Positions 11,801 to 39,418 are shown, counted from the stretch's first letter. The stretch: DNA of 64,000 nucleotides from Antennarius striatus (GCF_040054535.1 NC_090781.1:8297482-8361481); one strand, 5' to 3'. The notes: generated by a model from the sequence alone, not told the origin. Numbers and translations: made by a program.

Positions 11801-12566
11801 GGGCGACAGGGCGCGAGGGGCGGGGGAGTGGGGGGAGACGGCGGAGAGGGGGGAGAAGGACTGGAGCGCCGTTAAAGTCAGCGAGGCGGTGCAGGAGTGG
11901 CAGTGGGAGAACGAGCGGAGGGGCGTCGGAGACGGCGGCGTCGGAGGCAGAGGGGTCGCCAACGCTTCCGCCGTTTCAGTCGGGAAGAAGAAGAAAGACG
12001 AAGCTTGCGAGTACTGCGGCAAACAGTTCAGGAACAGCAGCAACCTGACGGTGCACCGCCGCAGCCACACGGGCGAGAGGCCGTACCGCTGCGGCCTCTG
12101 CAACTACGCCTGCGCTCAGAGCTCCAAGCTGACGCGTCACATGAAGACCCACGGCGCCCAGGGGGCCAAGGCGTCCTTCCTGTGCCAGCTGTGCGCCGTG
12201 CCGTTCACCGTCTACGCCACTTTGGAGAAACACCTGAAGAAAGTTCACGGCCTGAGCCACGCCAGCGTGGGCGCGTACGCTCAGGCCAGCGCCGCCGACA
12301 CTTTGGCCGCCATCAAAGCTGAAGAAGACACTTTGGCCGCCATCAAAGCTGAAGAAGACACTTTGGCCGCCATTAAAGCCGAGGAAGAGTCGGTGGCGGC
12401 GGTGGTGAAGATGGAGGAGGAGGAGGAGGAGGAGGAAGCCACGGTGGAGCAGATGGAGAAGGAGGAGGGGCAAAACCAAGGGAAGTACGTAGAGGACGTT
12501 GGGAATCCGGCGGTGGAGGTCGATCTGTCGGGCGATCTGGGTTTAGCGTTGACGTCAACGCCGTGA
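5586..12566 (+). CDS. znf296: Zinc finger protein 296 (BCL11-like C2H2 factor)
   Basis: Three coding exons (5586-5637, 7600-7962, 10819-12566) splice in phase 1 to a 720-residue nuclear protein. The start was chosen because exon 1 begins [13 protein letters not shown], the BCL11/SALL-type NuRD-binding N-terminus. Residues 54-80 are the atypical BCL11-type CxxC finger (LLTCGQC...HKQGGC). C2H2 fingers follow near 148-169, 290-310 and 318-340, with a final trio near 535-555, 563-583 and 594-616, including [21 protein letters not shown] as in ZNF296/BCL11. A run of nine prolines lies near residue 35. An acidic tail holds three [10 protein letters not shown] repeats (632-661). Human ZNF296 is shorter (475 aa as I recall it). 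Lying directly after clasrp, as at human 19q13.32, favours ZNF296 over BCL11A/B. Exon 3 is very GC-rich, unlike capn12. Confidence 0.92.
6373..6447. repeat. (GT)n microsatellite
   Basis: About 37 uninterrupted GT units in znf296 intron 1. Confidence 0.97.
6777..6822. repeat. (AC)n microsatellite
   Basis: AC repeat of about 46 bp with one AA interruption, in znf296 intron 1. Confidence 0.95.
8318..8347. repeat. (CCAT)n short tandem repeat
   Basis: About seven CATC/CCAT units in znf296 intron 2. Confidence 0.9.
8821..8858. repeat. (AC)n microsatellite
   Basis: About 19 AC units in znf296 intron 2. Confidence 0.95.
8985..9095. repeat. 19-bp minisatellite, about 6 copies
   Basis: Near-perfect head-to-tail copies of a 19-bp unit (CAGTGTGTGTCGTCCTCCC) in znf296 intron 2. 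Each unit contains a pyrimidine tract ending in CCCCAG. Confidence 0.93.
10280..10400 (+). promoter_or_regulatory. candidate intronic enhancer of znf296
   Basis: A complex, non-repetitive island inside a low-complexity intron. It has an AP-1 site (TGAGTCAG at about 10315), a perfect POU octamer ATTTGCAT (10329-10336), CTAATTAG and TTTAATTGG. The clustering is suggestive but no conservation data were available. Confidence 0.35.
12297..12386 (+). repeat. 30-bp coding tandem repeat x3 (SUMO-motif repeat)
   Basis: Three 30-bp units encode [10 protein letters not shown] three times. Units 1 and 2 are identical; unit 3 differs at synonymous sites (ATT for ATC, GCC for GCT, GAG for GAA). Each unit contains IKAE, a psi-K-x-E SUMO consensus. 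Confidence 0.95.
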
Positions 12567-14270
12567 GATCCGCTCTCGTTCGGCGACTGACGTTAAACGC
12601 AGCACCGTAATCGGAACCGTCTCCACTATTCAAGTGAAGATAAATCATCAGCAAACTGACCGTTAAACTGTAACCTAGTTAAAGACGACGCTGTAGAGCG
12701 ACCCAGCAGCCCTCACCCCCCCCCCCCCACACACACACACACACAGTCTGGTGGTGGAAGCTCAGCTCCTACACGTCTTCAGACCACAGAGCAAAACAAG
12801 GCCGTGACATTCAGCGGGGGTGATTACCAGAGCTCTCAGAGCAGGAAGTGAACCACCACAGTCCACACCGACACAGGAAACCGATCACCACGTTGCAGCA
12901 CAGGATGCAAAAATACGAGTGATTTACGGCGCCTGGTGCCCCGCCGGACAGATGGAGATAGATATGAACTGTCAGATACTATAGAGAAACGATTATATCG
13001 AGTGAAACAAAAAAAAAAAAAATCAACTTGGCAACATAATGTTGCTAAATGTTAATATATTTTTCAGCAGATGGAGAGAGAGGTCAAACCGTGCTACCTA
13101 GCTATTGCTGTTTTTTTGTTTTTTTTTTCTTTTTTGGAGAAGACCTTTTAAAGACTAAGAGATGTTTTTGAACAGACGCAGGAGTCAAATGAATCCAAAC
13201 ACTGTCGGCCTGCAGTTTGTCAGACTCCTCTTTTTAAAGGCGCTGGGTTGTCACAACACACATCACTTAACAGATTGTTTACAGGGCCGGTGCAGCCCGG
13301 TGAGGTCGTGCTCCTGACTTTGTGACAAGATAAATGTTTGGATTTATTTGTTTCTAATTTTATAAATGTGAATAATGAGACTCCAAAGTCTCGTGTACTT
13401 TTTTTTTTTTTTTTTTTTTTCCATTATTTGTTTCTATGCAGAAAAAAAAATTGCAATTTTACCTTGAAAACGGGTGTGTGTTTTGTTCTTTATCTGTTAT
13501 TGTGATGGTAATTTCTCTTTTACTGTTTACATTTGTAGAGCGTCGGACTGCTTGAAGCTTGTGCATGGTTTTTTTTTGTTGTTTTGTTTTTTTTTGTTTT
13601 AAACCTTTTTCATTTTGCTATCTGTGTTTGAATTATTCCTAATTTATGGACGCTGCATGTTGGTGGTTGTATAACTGAACAGAGTTGTTCCACTACTGAT
13701 TTACAGGGTCAAGAGAGGCAGGATTAGCCAGTCGACTCTTTTGAAAAGTGAGCATTTGTTTGAATGAGGTTGAATTTTGTCTGTTTCGTTGTTATTTTTA
13801 TTATTTTTTTGCGTAGCGACACTCCTCTTTGCGTCAGGCGTGATGCAGCCGCTGCTGCTTCTGACCGGTCAACATGCGGGAACAATGAGGATTTGAGTTA
13901 AATGCGAGTAAAGCACTAGAAAATCTGTTCCTTTAACAACTATAGCAGGTTCCTTGAGGACGGCCACACCAGCTTTTTCGTGACTTTTCTACTTTATTCA
14001 TGTCAGGGAAAAAAAAATAATTATTAAGTGTGAGAAGATGCCGATGAATGAGTGCAGTGTAACTGTTCAGGGATAATATAATGTACATAGATTTACATTT
14101 TCTTTGCTGTTACATTGTCATTGTTAATATAAACTGTGTCCACTTTTGCTAGCATTGTCTCCACCGGCTGTCGTGAAGCTCTTCTGCTCCTCTTGTCTTT
14201 ATGAACTTGACACCATTTATTTTATTTTTTTTGTAAACGAGGAGCCTCAATAAAGCTTTGAGGTGAAACA
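12567..14270 (+). other. znf296 3' UTR
   Basis: About 1.7 kb from the TGA to an AATAAA at 14249-14254. It is T-rich, with long T runs near 13400-13422, a CA tract near 12729-12746 and ATTTA-type AU-rich stretches. No other gene signal was seen. Confidence 0.7.
14249..14254 (+). terminator. znf296 poly(A) signal
   Basis: AATAAA in a CCTCAATAAAGC context, about 1.7 kb after the znf296 stop codon and followed by T-rich sequence. Confidence 0.7.
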
Positions 14271-15645
14271 TTTTGCACTGAGTCTTTTTTAATTTTATTT
14301 TTATCATCTTGTTGTTGCTTTTCCACGCATACGTTAGTTCTCCTTCTGCTGCCGTGAAGATTTAGAAACTATTTTCAAGTGTCCCGTCTCTCCAGGACGC
14401 CGTCTTATTTAGCGCGGGTCGTTTCTCTGAGGACTCCAGTCGGCGCTGAGTTATTAATTTTTAATGCGAGTGTTTGGATGAGGGACCCCCACTCCTTGTT
14501 TACATCCCTGTGATGTTAGCGGCTTTGTCTACAAGCACTAATGCGATTCCAGCTGTGTGTGCACGCAGACGGGTTTGAGTTGATGTCAGTCAACCTGCTG
14601 CTGGGTTGGGGGGTGAGCGGTGATGGGACTTGGGTGACAAGCTTTTCTCAGGATTCCAAAATTTAAAGTGGGTGGGGGGGACTTTGCTTATTGTTTGTGG
14701 TGTGTTGGGAGTGTCAAGGGGTTGGGATAATTGCTGACTCCATTTTAAGGGCCTGAAAACCTCTGCACCAGCAACTCTGCCCCAACCCCACCCCCCCTAT
14801 GAAAATGATGTTCTATGATCCCTCTAGCTCATTAACAGAAGGTCTTTTAATGAGCTTTCAACAGGGTGGGGGCTGGGTACATGAAAGGGAGGAGTGGGGT
14901 AGATGGCTGAGGTGAAGTGGGGGGGTGAGGGGGGGTATTGCACCAGATGCACACACGCCCACTCCTTCCAATTACCATTGTGTTCTAGAGACTAAGGAGG
15001 AAATGAAGACAGAAGCCCCCTTTGGATCCAGATGAGTCAGTTTGTTCGTTTCTGTCCACAGAGACGTGAAACGAGGAGGAGACGGGACAGGTGACAGGTA
15101 ACGTCCTCCGTCTCTCCCTCCGTCTCTTTGGCGCCGCGCTCGGCGCCATTTGGTGCTCGTACGGACCAATTATGTAAGGTAAGGTGATACACGGCGCACT
15201 AGCCCCTACAGCAAGTGGATATCTGTTCCATATCCCAGAATGCTCTTTGTCTTCTTTAAGTCCACACCTCTGAGCTGCTGTCAACCCCTGCACACGGCGC
15301 CCCGATGAACCAATCACAATGTTGTGTTCGGAACGCGTGCCAACGGGAGGCTGAGGGTAGCACCGTGTGTGTTGGGGGGGGGGGTGTTATCTGACCAGTG
15401 ACGGACAGTAATGGCATCTTACAGTACACAAACACATGTACACACAAAGTTAAATGACCTTTTCTGAATCATCTTGACCTCTAGACACACTGCCCCTCTG
15501 ATTTGTCATTGTAACCGGTTGTGACACGGGTCAAATATTGCGTGACTGAATCTGAAATGAGCATCAAAATATCACATAGACCAGTATAAAGACAATTTAT
15601 TTTGTTTTCTTCTCCAAAATGTTTTGGTGAGAGCATTTCAAATTA
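14271..15645. other. gene-free DNA with unique, CNE-like sequence
   Basis: No coding signal. 14400-15300 is mostly non-repetitive and GC-balanced, with paired homeodomain motifs at 14826-14856 and blocks near 15120-15320 of the kind often conserved as non-coding elements. Confidence 0.5.
14826..14856. promoter_or_regulatory. inverted pair of homeodomain-type motifs
   Basis: AGCTCATTAA (14826-14835) and its exact reverse complement TTAATGAGCT (14847-14856), with starts 21 bp apart. This fits a pair of TAAT-core sites on the same helical face. Confidence 0.35.
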
Positions 15646-15740
15646 CAGTATTTTCCACACTATAAGGCGCACCTTCAATGAATGACCCATTCTAAAACTT
15701 TTCATAAGGCGCACTGGTCTATAAGGCGCACTTTTGGTTT
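15646..15740 (+). mobile_element. MITE fragment, CAGTATTTTCC family, left end only
   Basis: Begins with CAGTATTTTCCACACTATAA directly after a TA, then has the family's diagnostic repeated ATAAGGCGCAC motifs. The left terminus matches the inverted termini of the complete copy at 49938-50490. No right terminus is seen, so the copy is truncated. Confidence 0.75.
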
Positions 15741-17335
15741 TTGAGAAAATTAACTGTAAAGATCTTTATGTAGAGCTAAAGTCAGTGATGAGTTACACGA
15801 TGACTTTATTTCATCTGAGTGGAGATTCTTTAAAAAAAAAAAAAAAATCTGCTATAAAGTTAGCAGCACCAGGATTGATCCAGATATATCATAAACTATT
15901 ATTGTGCCCAAAAGATTCACCAATACCAAAACAAATCTTTCACCTGCACAACTGCACAAATGAAAATGACATTCTGACTGTCATCTACTTGCCCGACTTC
16001 ATGGGTTATCTTTATTGACCTGGCGAGCCAGCCGTGGCAAAGAATAACACATGCAGACTGAATTTAAGGTGATTAGCTGTGAAAACCCTCACAACAAAGG
16101 GAAAGTGATCTGCTGTGTTGGGTTTCCTGAGGGGCCGGCCTGCGGCCATGAGAGGCTCTCGCTCATGTATGAGAAGATGTGCTTTATCATGGAAAAAAAC
16201 CAATTAATTCAGAGTCTTTAATTACATTTCTCATGCCGCACTGTGAGACGGCTGCAATCATCTCTGCGGTCTGTGTCTTGTTGTCCTCTTCCTCCCCACA
16301 TCACTGAGGAGGAGGCAGAGGCTGAGGATTAAAATCTGCAGCAGAGCAGAGCAGAGTGAGAGATAACAAGAAAGAGAAAGATGCATTTGGGAGTTATCAG
16401 ACAAACCACAAGACTCCCTCACTGCTCTTTATCCTCCAACAGTTCCCACATTTCCCACCTTCTCAAGCCCTTCCCTCCTCCCGCAGTGACCGCAGAGAGA
16501 AACCCGAACCATGGAATTACACCCACTTCATCCTCGCCTTCCCTTCACCCTCCCGCCCCAGCAGTGAGAGTGTGAGGGGCTGGGGTGAGAGGGGACACTG
16601 TCCCAGGCAGCTATTCGTCAATCCAGCGCCTCTTCTTTTGCTATTCAACACCTCCAGATAATAAGAGGAGGGAAAGACTAGGAGGGTTCATTCTTATGGG
16701 AGGTTATATAAGCGTCCATGTTCAGAGGACAGACTCTGCAGACGGTGTCACTTCAGTTTGGTTGGAGAGGGAGGAAGCGGTGATGAGACTGGAGGCAGGT
16801 TCATTTAAAAACAAAAGAGAGGAAGTTCACTGATTCTCTTTTTCACAATGTGAGACAGAAGGTTGCATTAAACAGGCTATAGTGGAAATAAATGTCCAGG
16901 CTAACCCCAAATGAGAGTCTACCCCACGTCAATGAGACGGCTTTGTGAAAGGTTCGCTGAAACACCCATTCATTCACACCAACCCAGTGGATACGGCTGT
17001 TCTTTACCGAAAACTCTGTTAAATAGTAAAGCTAGCAAAACTGCACATTTAAATAAAAGTCATTCAGAGAATACATAAAAGACATAAATAATCGTTGATA
17101 TAATTGTCTCGTGAACTTAATTTGTGAAGTATCACTTTTGACATTTACTGCTTTAGTAATAGAAAATGTTAGCAGAATGACAAGTATATGTATATTTTAG
17201 TAAGAGACTTTAAAATGATATATGATATGATAACATGATATGATACAATGATGTGATTTGTAATCCAGTGTCATAATGTCTCTCAGAGTTCACTGAATTG
17301 CTGTCTCTAGATTTAAATATAACAAGACAGTCAGA
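15741..17335. other. gene-free DNA
   Basis: No gene recognised. 16020-16350 has unique sequence with AATTAATT, TTAATTA and GATA-type motifs. A TATA-like string (GTTATATAAGCG) lies near 16702 with no supporting transcript signal. 17050-17300 is AT-rich. Confidence 0.5.
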
Positions 17336-17760
17336 GACGGCAACATCCCACATTTTTGTGCCTCTGGCTTCCTGAAAATGTTGCTTTTTGTTTTTTGATC
17401 ATATCTCATCAGGTTTCCGGGACGTGTTCCCAAAAAGGTATAAAAGTGAAAATTTGACCTTTACCTAGTTTTTCCAGGTCAAGGTTGGGATCTAATTTTT
17501 ATTCCTTTGCCTCCCTGAACATAACGCCTTTTGTTTCGTCCTTCTATCTTATCTGGTTCCTGAGATATGTACAAAAAATGTACAAAAATTGAAATTTGAC
17601 CTTGACCTAGTTTTCTCAAGGTCAGGGTCATCATCTGATTTTCATCCTCTTTGCTGCCCAAGTAATGTGCTTTTTCTTTCATCTTTATATCTGCAACGGT
17701 TGTGAAGATGTTTGGTGGATGGACGGACGGACGGACGGACGAACACACAAACACATACAA
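17336..17760. repeat. Dispersed-type repeat of three 143-bp tandem units
   Basis: Three diverged tandem units. Landmark CCTGA-type starts recur at 17371, 17514 and about 17657, and AATTTGACCT recurs at 17451 and 17593, a period of 142-143 bp. Each unit carries a TTTGACCTTGACCTAG/AAGGTCA-type block. The array ends in a (GGAC)n run (about 17717-17742) and an ACAATACATCACCGCTTCGC tail. It looks like an interspersed element whose superfamily I cannot assign. Confidence 0.7.
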
Positions 17761-18165
17761 TACAATACATCACCGCTTCGCAGGGATGTAACAATAATAA
17801 CAATACAAGTAGTCAAAATATATCTGCACAAGTTTCTGGAGTTGGTCAACAAAAGAGATAGGGAAAGGAACTTTTTAAAAAAAATAAATCATCAAAAATC
17901 GTACTCTGTAAAGAAAGTTAAAAGTTAAAGTTAGTAATAACTTTAACAACTTTATTTCTTTGGGGTCTAGAATTGTGCTCAGAGCTCAAAACACTCCACC
18001 AATGCCACTTTCTCTAAAACATGAACGAACAATCACCTCAAGAACCAGGGAATTGTTTCTAGGCTATGTAAAATAAAATATATTAATAATATTAATAATA
18101 ATAATAATAATAATAATAACAATTGTAATAATTATAATTATAATAATAATAATAATTATAATGAA

Positions 18166-18200
<35 letters not shown>

Positions 18201-18834
18201 GCTCTGAATAGTTTATTTATCAGAGGTGTGTCAACCATGAACCGAAAAACAATCATCATGCACTTTAAAATGTTTCTCATGTGAAAATAAATGTTAAAAA
18301 CTTGGGATTTCAGTGACTTTTGAGTTGTATAATAAGTAAATCTTACATGATCAGTGATGAAGTGGATTGTTTCATTGTATTTCAGTTTTTGGTTGAATTT
18401 TATTGAATGACTGTATCTTTAATTTCTTTCTACACACAATGAATGATTGACATGACAGAACTTTTTCTGTGTAGTTTTGATTTTGCAGATTTTTTTAGTC
18501 TCTAAGGTGGTTGAATGGGTGAGTTCATCTGTTTCTACCTCATTCTGAGCTGAGTTGCTGACTAGAATATTCACGACAGGTGTTTTCCCTTCGTATCATG
18601 TTTGCTGGTGAATGTCTCTACACACCCAGAACCTTAATCTTAATGCACAGAGCTTCAAAAGCCAACCGCACATCTCATCATAAAGAAGAAGAAAGCGATG
18701 AGAAAATCAAACATCTGCCCACTGGAACACTCTGTTCCTGCAGCGTCTGTCACTCTCTTTGTCTTTCATAAACACTCATGTTTACTCTGTACTTGGGGCA
18801 CCTGGTGACCCTCCTTGTGAACCTTCAGTTAATT
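17761..18834. other. gene-free DNA with AAT/AAAT repeats
   Basis: Interrupted (AAT)n and (AAAT)n tracts at about 18083-18200 are flanked by AT-rich unique sequence. No coding signal. Confidence 0.6.
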
Positions 18835-19899
<1,065 letters not shown>

Positions 19900-20093
19900 T
19901 CGCAAGATCACATAGAGAGACAGACTCGTACTCACACCTATGGGCAACTCAGAGTGGTAAATTCACCTAATTTGCATATTTATTGAACTGGAGAGAACCC
20001 ACGCAGACACGGGGAGAACGGAAACTCCACACGTAAAGGCCCCACCTTCCTGCTGTGAGGTCCACAGCGCTACGCACTGAGCCACTGTGCTGC
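19900..20093 (-). mobile_element. V-SINE-type tRNA-derived retroposon
   Basis: Read on the minus strand, it begins GCAGCACAGTGGCTCAGTGC, a tRNA-like A-box region. The B-box region is degenerate. It continues with the conserved fish V-domain core (reverse complement of ACGCAGACACGGGGAGAAC and AACTCCACACG) and a 3' part related to CACCTATGGGCAA. This layout is characteristic of vertebrate V-SINEs. Confidence 0.8.
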
Positions 20094-22019
20094 TAATAAC
20101 AATTCCTGTTGTTAAATAAGGAATAAGTATACCTCTGGATCAAAAAGACTAAATAAAATTAAGTCGTCACATTTAGTGATTAAGAAGTTAAAGACATAAA
20201 AATTAAATAACTTTATTGGTGGCATATCGATAATGTTATTTTTTGATCCATCTAAGGTTCAGTGACTTGTCTGCAGGGATACCCTCTGACCCATATAGTC
20301 TGGTGCAACGTGTATGAGTGATGCAGCAGAAACCTGAATGGGACAAAGCCGGTTAGCCAGCGAGAAGAGCGACAGGGGCCCATGGGGCTCCGGGTGCCTG
20401 GGTCGTGGGATCAGTGCAGGTCATGAAGGTGTGGGCGTGTCTGCTCAGCCCTCTGACCTTTTGTCACCGAGGCTTCCTATAATCCCGTTCTCAAAGAACA
20501 TACGGTCATAATGGAGAACCCATGAATGGGATTAAATGGTGACCATTAGGTGGATCTGTGTTGCCATTCTTCTTGTTTGTTTAGTCCCGGTCAGTCTCAC
20601 GTTTTCAGTGCATTCAGGCGTGCGATGAAGTAACTGCTGGAGACGCCTGAAGAGGCCTGGAGTGAGCACTGCGGGACAACGGTGTAGAAGATGGATATCT
20701 ACCTAAATTTAATGAATGACTTTGTATAAGAGGCCAGAGGGGGGAGGATGAGGGGAGTGGTAATTGGATGTCCACTTTCGATTATTATTCCACGACCAGA
20801 GTTCACACATGGCCTCGAGGAGGAGGCCACATCACCTCAACACGTTGTTTATTTAGTGTGCTATAGGTTTCACAGCACAAACAGTCCTCATGAATAATGC
20901 ATCGTCTATATTCTGTAAACATAGCAAAATAAATCCTATATGATTTGATGTGTATCAGCTATTGTTTTTTTTGTTTTTTGTTTTTTTAGGAGGCATCAGG
21001 AATACTTAGAAAGTCAAGTTCCCACAACCTCCTACAACTCAAAAGAATTAATTTGTGGTATAAATGAGGGATTTTATTTTATATTTTTTCTGTTTTTCTT
21101 TCACTTTTCCTCCTTCAAACCATGTGCAATCGTTAGACTAGTTAGATGGTTTATGTAGACCAATCTAGACAAAATATATTTCATATATTTCATTTGATTT
21201 TAAAAGGACACATTTCTAAACAATTCGCAAATGCTCAGAAATCACATTTGTCTTAAACTTTCAGCAGAACTCAAAGTCTGGGTCTGAAAGCTTTCTCAGT
21301 TCTTCTGTGTTCCTGAATGCAATAGTTCCACTATAAAACTGTCTTCATCCGACAAACACCAGTTAATTATCATTGATTTGAATGAAAATGCTTCCTCATG
21401 TCCTACGGCCATGTTCACCTGACTGTGTAAAGTTTGTTCATGGATGGTGAAAAATAGAGAGGTTGACAAACATAAGGTCACATTTACTCATCTTTTGTGG
21501 TCAAAAAAGTACAACAGCCATACAAATTTCACAGTCAGTCCAGAACAGTTCATCCATCTACTACTGGATGATCAAAGTTTCTCTCACTGTCTGTCTGCCT
21601 GTCCGTCCGTCTGTCCGTCCGTCCGTATGTCCGTCCAAAAAAAAATAAAAAAAGATCTTCATTCAGATGCCACCTCATGTGGCAGAGACTTTATTTAGAT
21701 GGGGCTGTTAGACATCTGTTGACAGATGTCTAACATTATAAACACTCACAGCTTTATCAAGTAACATCTCTATCAACTACGTATTATTTTACAGCAAAAC
21801 TACTACATTTACTTACCTGAGATTTTCCTCACAATGTTCATTCTAAACAGGCATATGCATCCAGTTATCTCCTTTCATTAGCTTAAAGTGTATTGGAAGG
21901 GTATTATTTAATGTTATATTAATCAGGTAATATTTTACAAGTGAACTGGAATTAAATGTTATTATTTCTGTTTAGTGATTACCGTCACTGAAAAATACAA
22001 CAAGAATCAAAGTCAAAGT
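20094..22019. other. gene-free DNA
   Basis: 20200-20850 is unique, GC-balanced sequence that could be conserved non-coding DNA. The rest is AT-rich, with a (GTCC)n tract at about 21595-21638 and a near-perfect palindrome at 21706-21735. No gene seen. Confidence 0.5.
21706..21735. repeat. perfect 14-bp inverted repeat (30-bp hairpin)
   Basis: TGTTAGACATCTGT (21706-21719), a 2-nt loop, then the exact reverse complement (21722-21735). Each arm carries a CATCTG/CAGATG E-box. Confidence 0.9.
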
Positions 22020-22290
22020 CAGCTTTATGGTCAAATGTACCATATATACACGACATACAGCACAGATGAAATTGCAGTCCTCTCAAACCTACGGTCAACA
22101 GACATTACAACAGGCAGTACAACAGGCAGTACAACACAGGCAGTACAACAGACAGTACAACACAGGCAGTAAAACAGGCGGTAAAACACAGGCAGTACAA
22201 CACAGGCAGTACAACATAGGCAGTACAACAGGCAGTACAACACAGGCAGTACAACACAGGCAGTACAACAGACAGTACGGCACAAAGTAT
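22020..22290. repeat. retroposon-tail-like sequence plus 12/14-bp minisatellite
   Basis: 22020-22105 resembles a frequent fish LINE 3'-tail (AGCTTTATGGTCAAATGTAC, GACATACAGCACAGATGAAA). It runs into a minisatellite of mixed 12- and 14-bp units built on CAGTACAACACAGG/CAGTACAACAGG, to about 22280. Confidence 0.75.
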
Positions 22291-23053
22291 AAGACGAAAC
22301 ACAAAGGGCTGGTAAACATCTCTAACCTGTGTCAAGGAAGCATCTCTTTAAAAAATATGTTTCAAACGATTTGAAAACTAGGTCAACTAGCTTAACATCA
22401 ATTAAAAACATCTATCAAGCTAAAGAATTTTTCGAGCCATTAGCTGTCCTCAGAGAGCGCCTGTGTAAAAGTCAGTAGCAGCCTGCAGCTAACTGCTGCT
22501 ACTGGTGTCACAATCTGCTTCAGCCTTCAGCAGTGCTGTTGAACACGTTCTTCAAACAGTCCTATTTAAGGAGAACAAAATAAAATTCAGGGTATCGATT
22601 TGAGAATGAAGACTTTGGAAGTTATTTTTCTTTGAAAGCAGTGACGATCAATAAATCGTTTACTAGTGCTTTGCAAAACAACTTTCAGTTTGTCAGGTTG
22701 TAAACTGAGTCATTTGTGGAGTTTCACCTTATGATTTACAACCTTTCGGCCAAACTGAGGGTTTCCTTTCAAAGATGACTTAAAATGAAACTATGAAGTA
22801 ATTTTAAGTGATTATTAACTTTAATAAACATAGAATTATTACTAGCTTTAATGGGTTCTTCCAGAGTAGCGTGAATACAACATGCTGACTATAAATTAAA
22901 TGAAAAAGATCTGTCGTCCCATCGTACATGTTACGGTTTCAGATACAATAATTACATTCATATCCATAACGCTCTAGTAAATTAACATTGTAATATCTAT
23001 CAAAAATGGTGAAATGTCTGAATGTCGTTCGTCCAACCAATCTTTTTTTTCTA
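22291..23053. other. gene-free AT-rich DNA
   Basis: No recognisable feature. Confidence 0.5.
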
Positions 23054-23277
<224 letters not shown>

Positions 23278-23520
23278 CAGTGTGTGCATATATGTGTATA
23301 TATATACAGATATATGCATATATGTGTAGTTATACATATATACATAGATACATACATATATGTATCTATAGATATCTATAGATAGATAGATAGGTAGATA
23401 GACAGATAAATAGAACACTAATATCATCTGTAAAAATGAGAGAGACCAAATAAATGCCATACACATAATTATTTTAATTAAAATAATTAATTAAAAGTGA
23501 ATAATATGCATGCTACTTAA

Positions 23521-23595
23521 TATTGGCTCAGCGGTAGAGCGGGTCGTCCAATGTTCCCAAGATCGGTGGTTCGATTCCTGCAAGACATTTTCTTA
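23521..23595 (+). mobile_element. tRNA-derived SINE head (relic)
   Basis: Contains an exact RNA polymerase III A-box (TGGCTCAGCGG, 23524-23534) and B-box (GGTTCGATTCC, 23568-23578) at tRNA-like spacing. No acceptor stem pairs around them, so it is a tRNA-derived retroposon piece and not a functional tRNA gene. Confidence 0.75.
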
Positions 23596-24066
23596 AAATT
23601 TTACATCTTATAAAGTACAGTATATCAGAACCGAAACCCTAAACCTTGACAATTTTTTTTTAATGATTTTACGCTTTATTCACAGATAATTTAAAGTTTG
23701 CGTCACCTGTGGACAAAATGCAATACAGGTAACTTCATCCGGCTTCTTCAACAGGTACCCAATGTTTCCTGACAGAAGCATCAGATGTTCTCACTTCTGG
23801 TGGAGTCAGAACGGAGGTGTGATCTTGATGTGGAGTATACTGACACCTAGTGGCAGAAGAACAACACTGCCCTCTGAGGTTTGTGTCCTGATGACACACC
23901 AGATCAGGATATCTGTGAAGTACGATAAATAAATTCACATCCAGAAGTCTTTATGAGACCATTTCATTATAATAAATAGCTGTTTTTAATTTGATAGAGA
24001 TTGGTTCATTCGGGGGGGAGGGGTGTTTACACCAGACTGGACCTCAGTAAATGAACAAAACACGCA

Positions 24067-24158
<92 letters not shown>
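24067..24158. repeat. (AAT)n microsatellite
   Basis: About 30 uninterrupted AAT units, ending roughly 190 bp upstream of the capn12 start codon. Confidence 0.97.
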
Positions 24159-24162
<4 letters not shown>

Positions 24163-24345
24163 AAATCTTAACGGGATCACAGAGGATGCTGCCACGGTGT
24201 CATTACTCCGGCTCCGCATACCTCTGCGGGGGAACCGGGGAGGCGCTCCGAGCGACCCTCTCCCGCAGCGGTGTGTGTGTGTATGTGTGTGTGTGCGCTT
24301 TTAACTCAGCCGAGCATCGACCAGGCGTAGAGTTGAACCGGGACC
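24159..24345 (+). promoter_or_regulatory. capn12 proximal promoter / 5' UTR
   Basis: GC-richer segment directly upstream of the start codon, with an interrupted GT tract (24271-24297) and no TATA box. The ATG context GGGACCATGG is a strong Kozak match. The transcription start is unknown. Confidence 0.45.

Positions 24346-39418
<15,073 letters not shown>

Noticed and set aside
10815..12479. Long minus-strand and alternative-frame ORFs over znf296 exon 3.
   Set aside because: Shadows of a GC-rich exon whose + frame encodes clear zinc fingers.
15110..15330. A microRNA-like or structured RNA locus in this unique block.
   Set aside because: I could not find arms that pair into a convincing precursor hairpin and recognise no mature sequence.
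16690..16760. TATA-like promoter (GTTATATAAGCG).
   Set aside because: A lone TATA-like string with no downstream exon or other core promoter evidence.
22031..22374. Cysteine-rich minus-strand and Gln/Thr-rich plus-strand frames.
   Set aside because: They arise from the 12/14-bp minisatellite, not a gene.
23521..23595. A functional tRNA gene.
   Set aside because: A- and B-boxes are intact but no acceptor stem or proper anticodon arm pairs, so it fits a SINE head.
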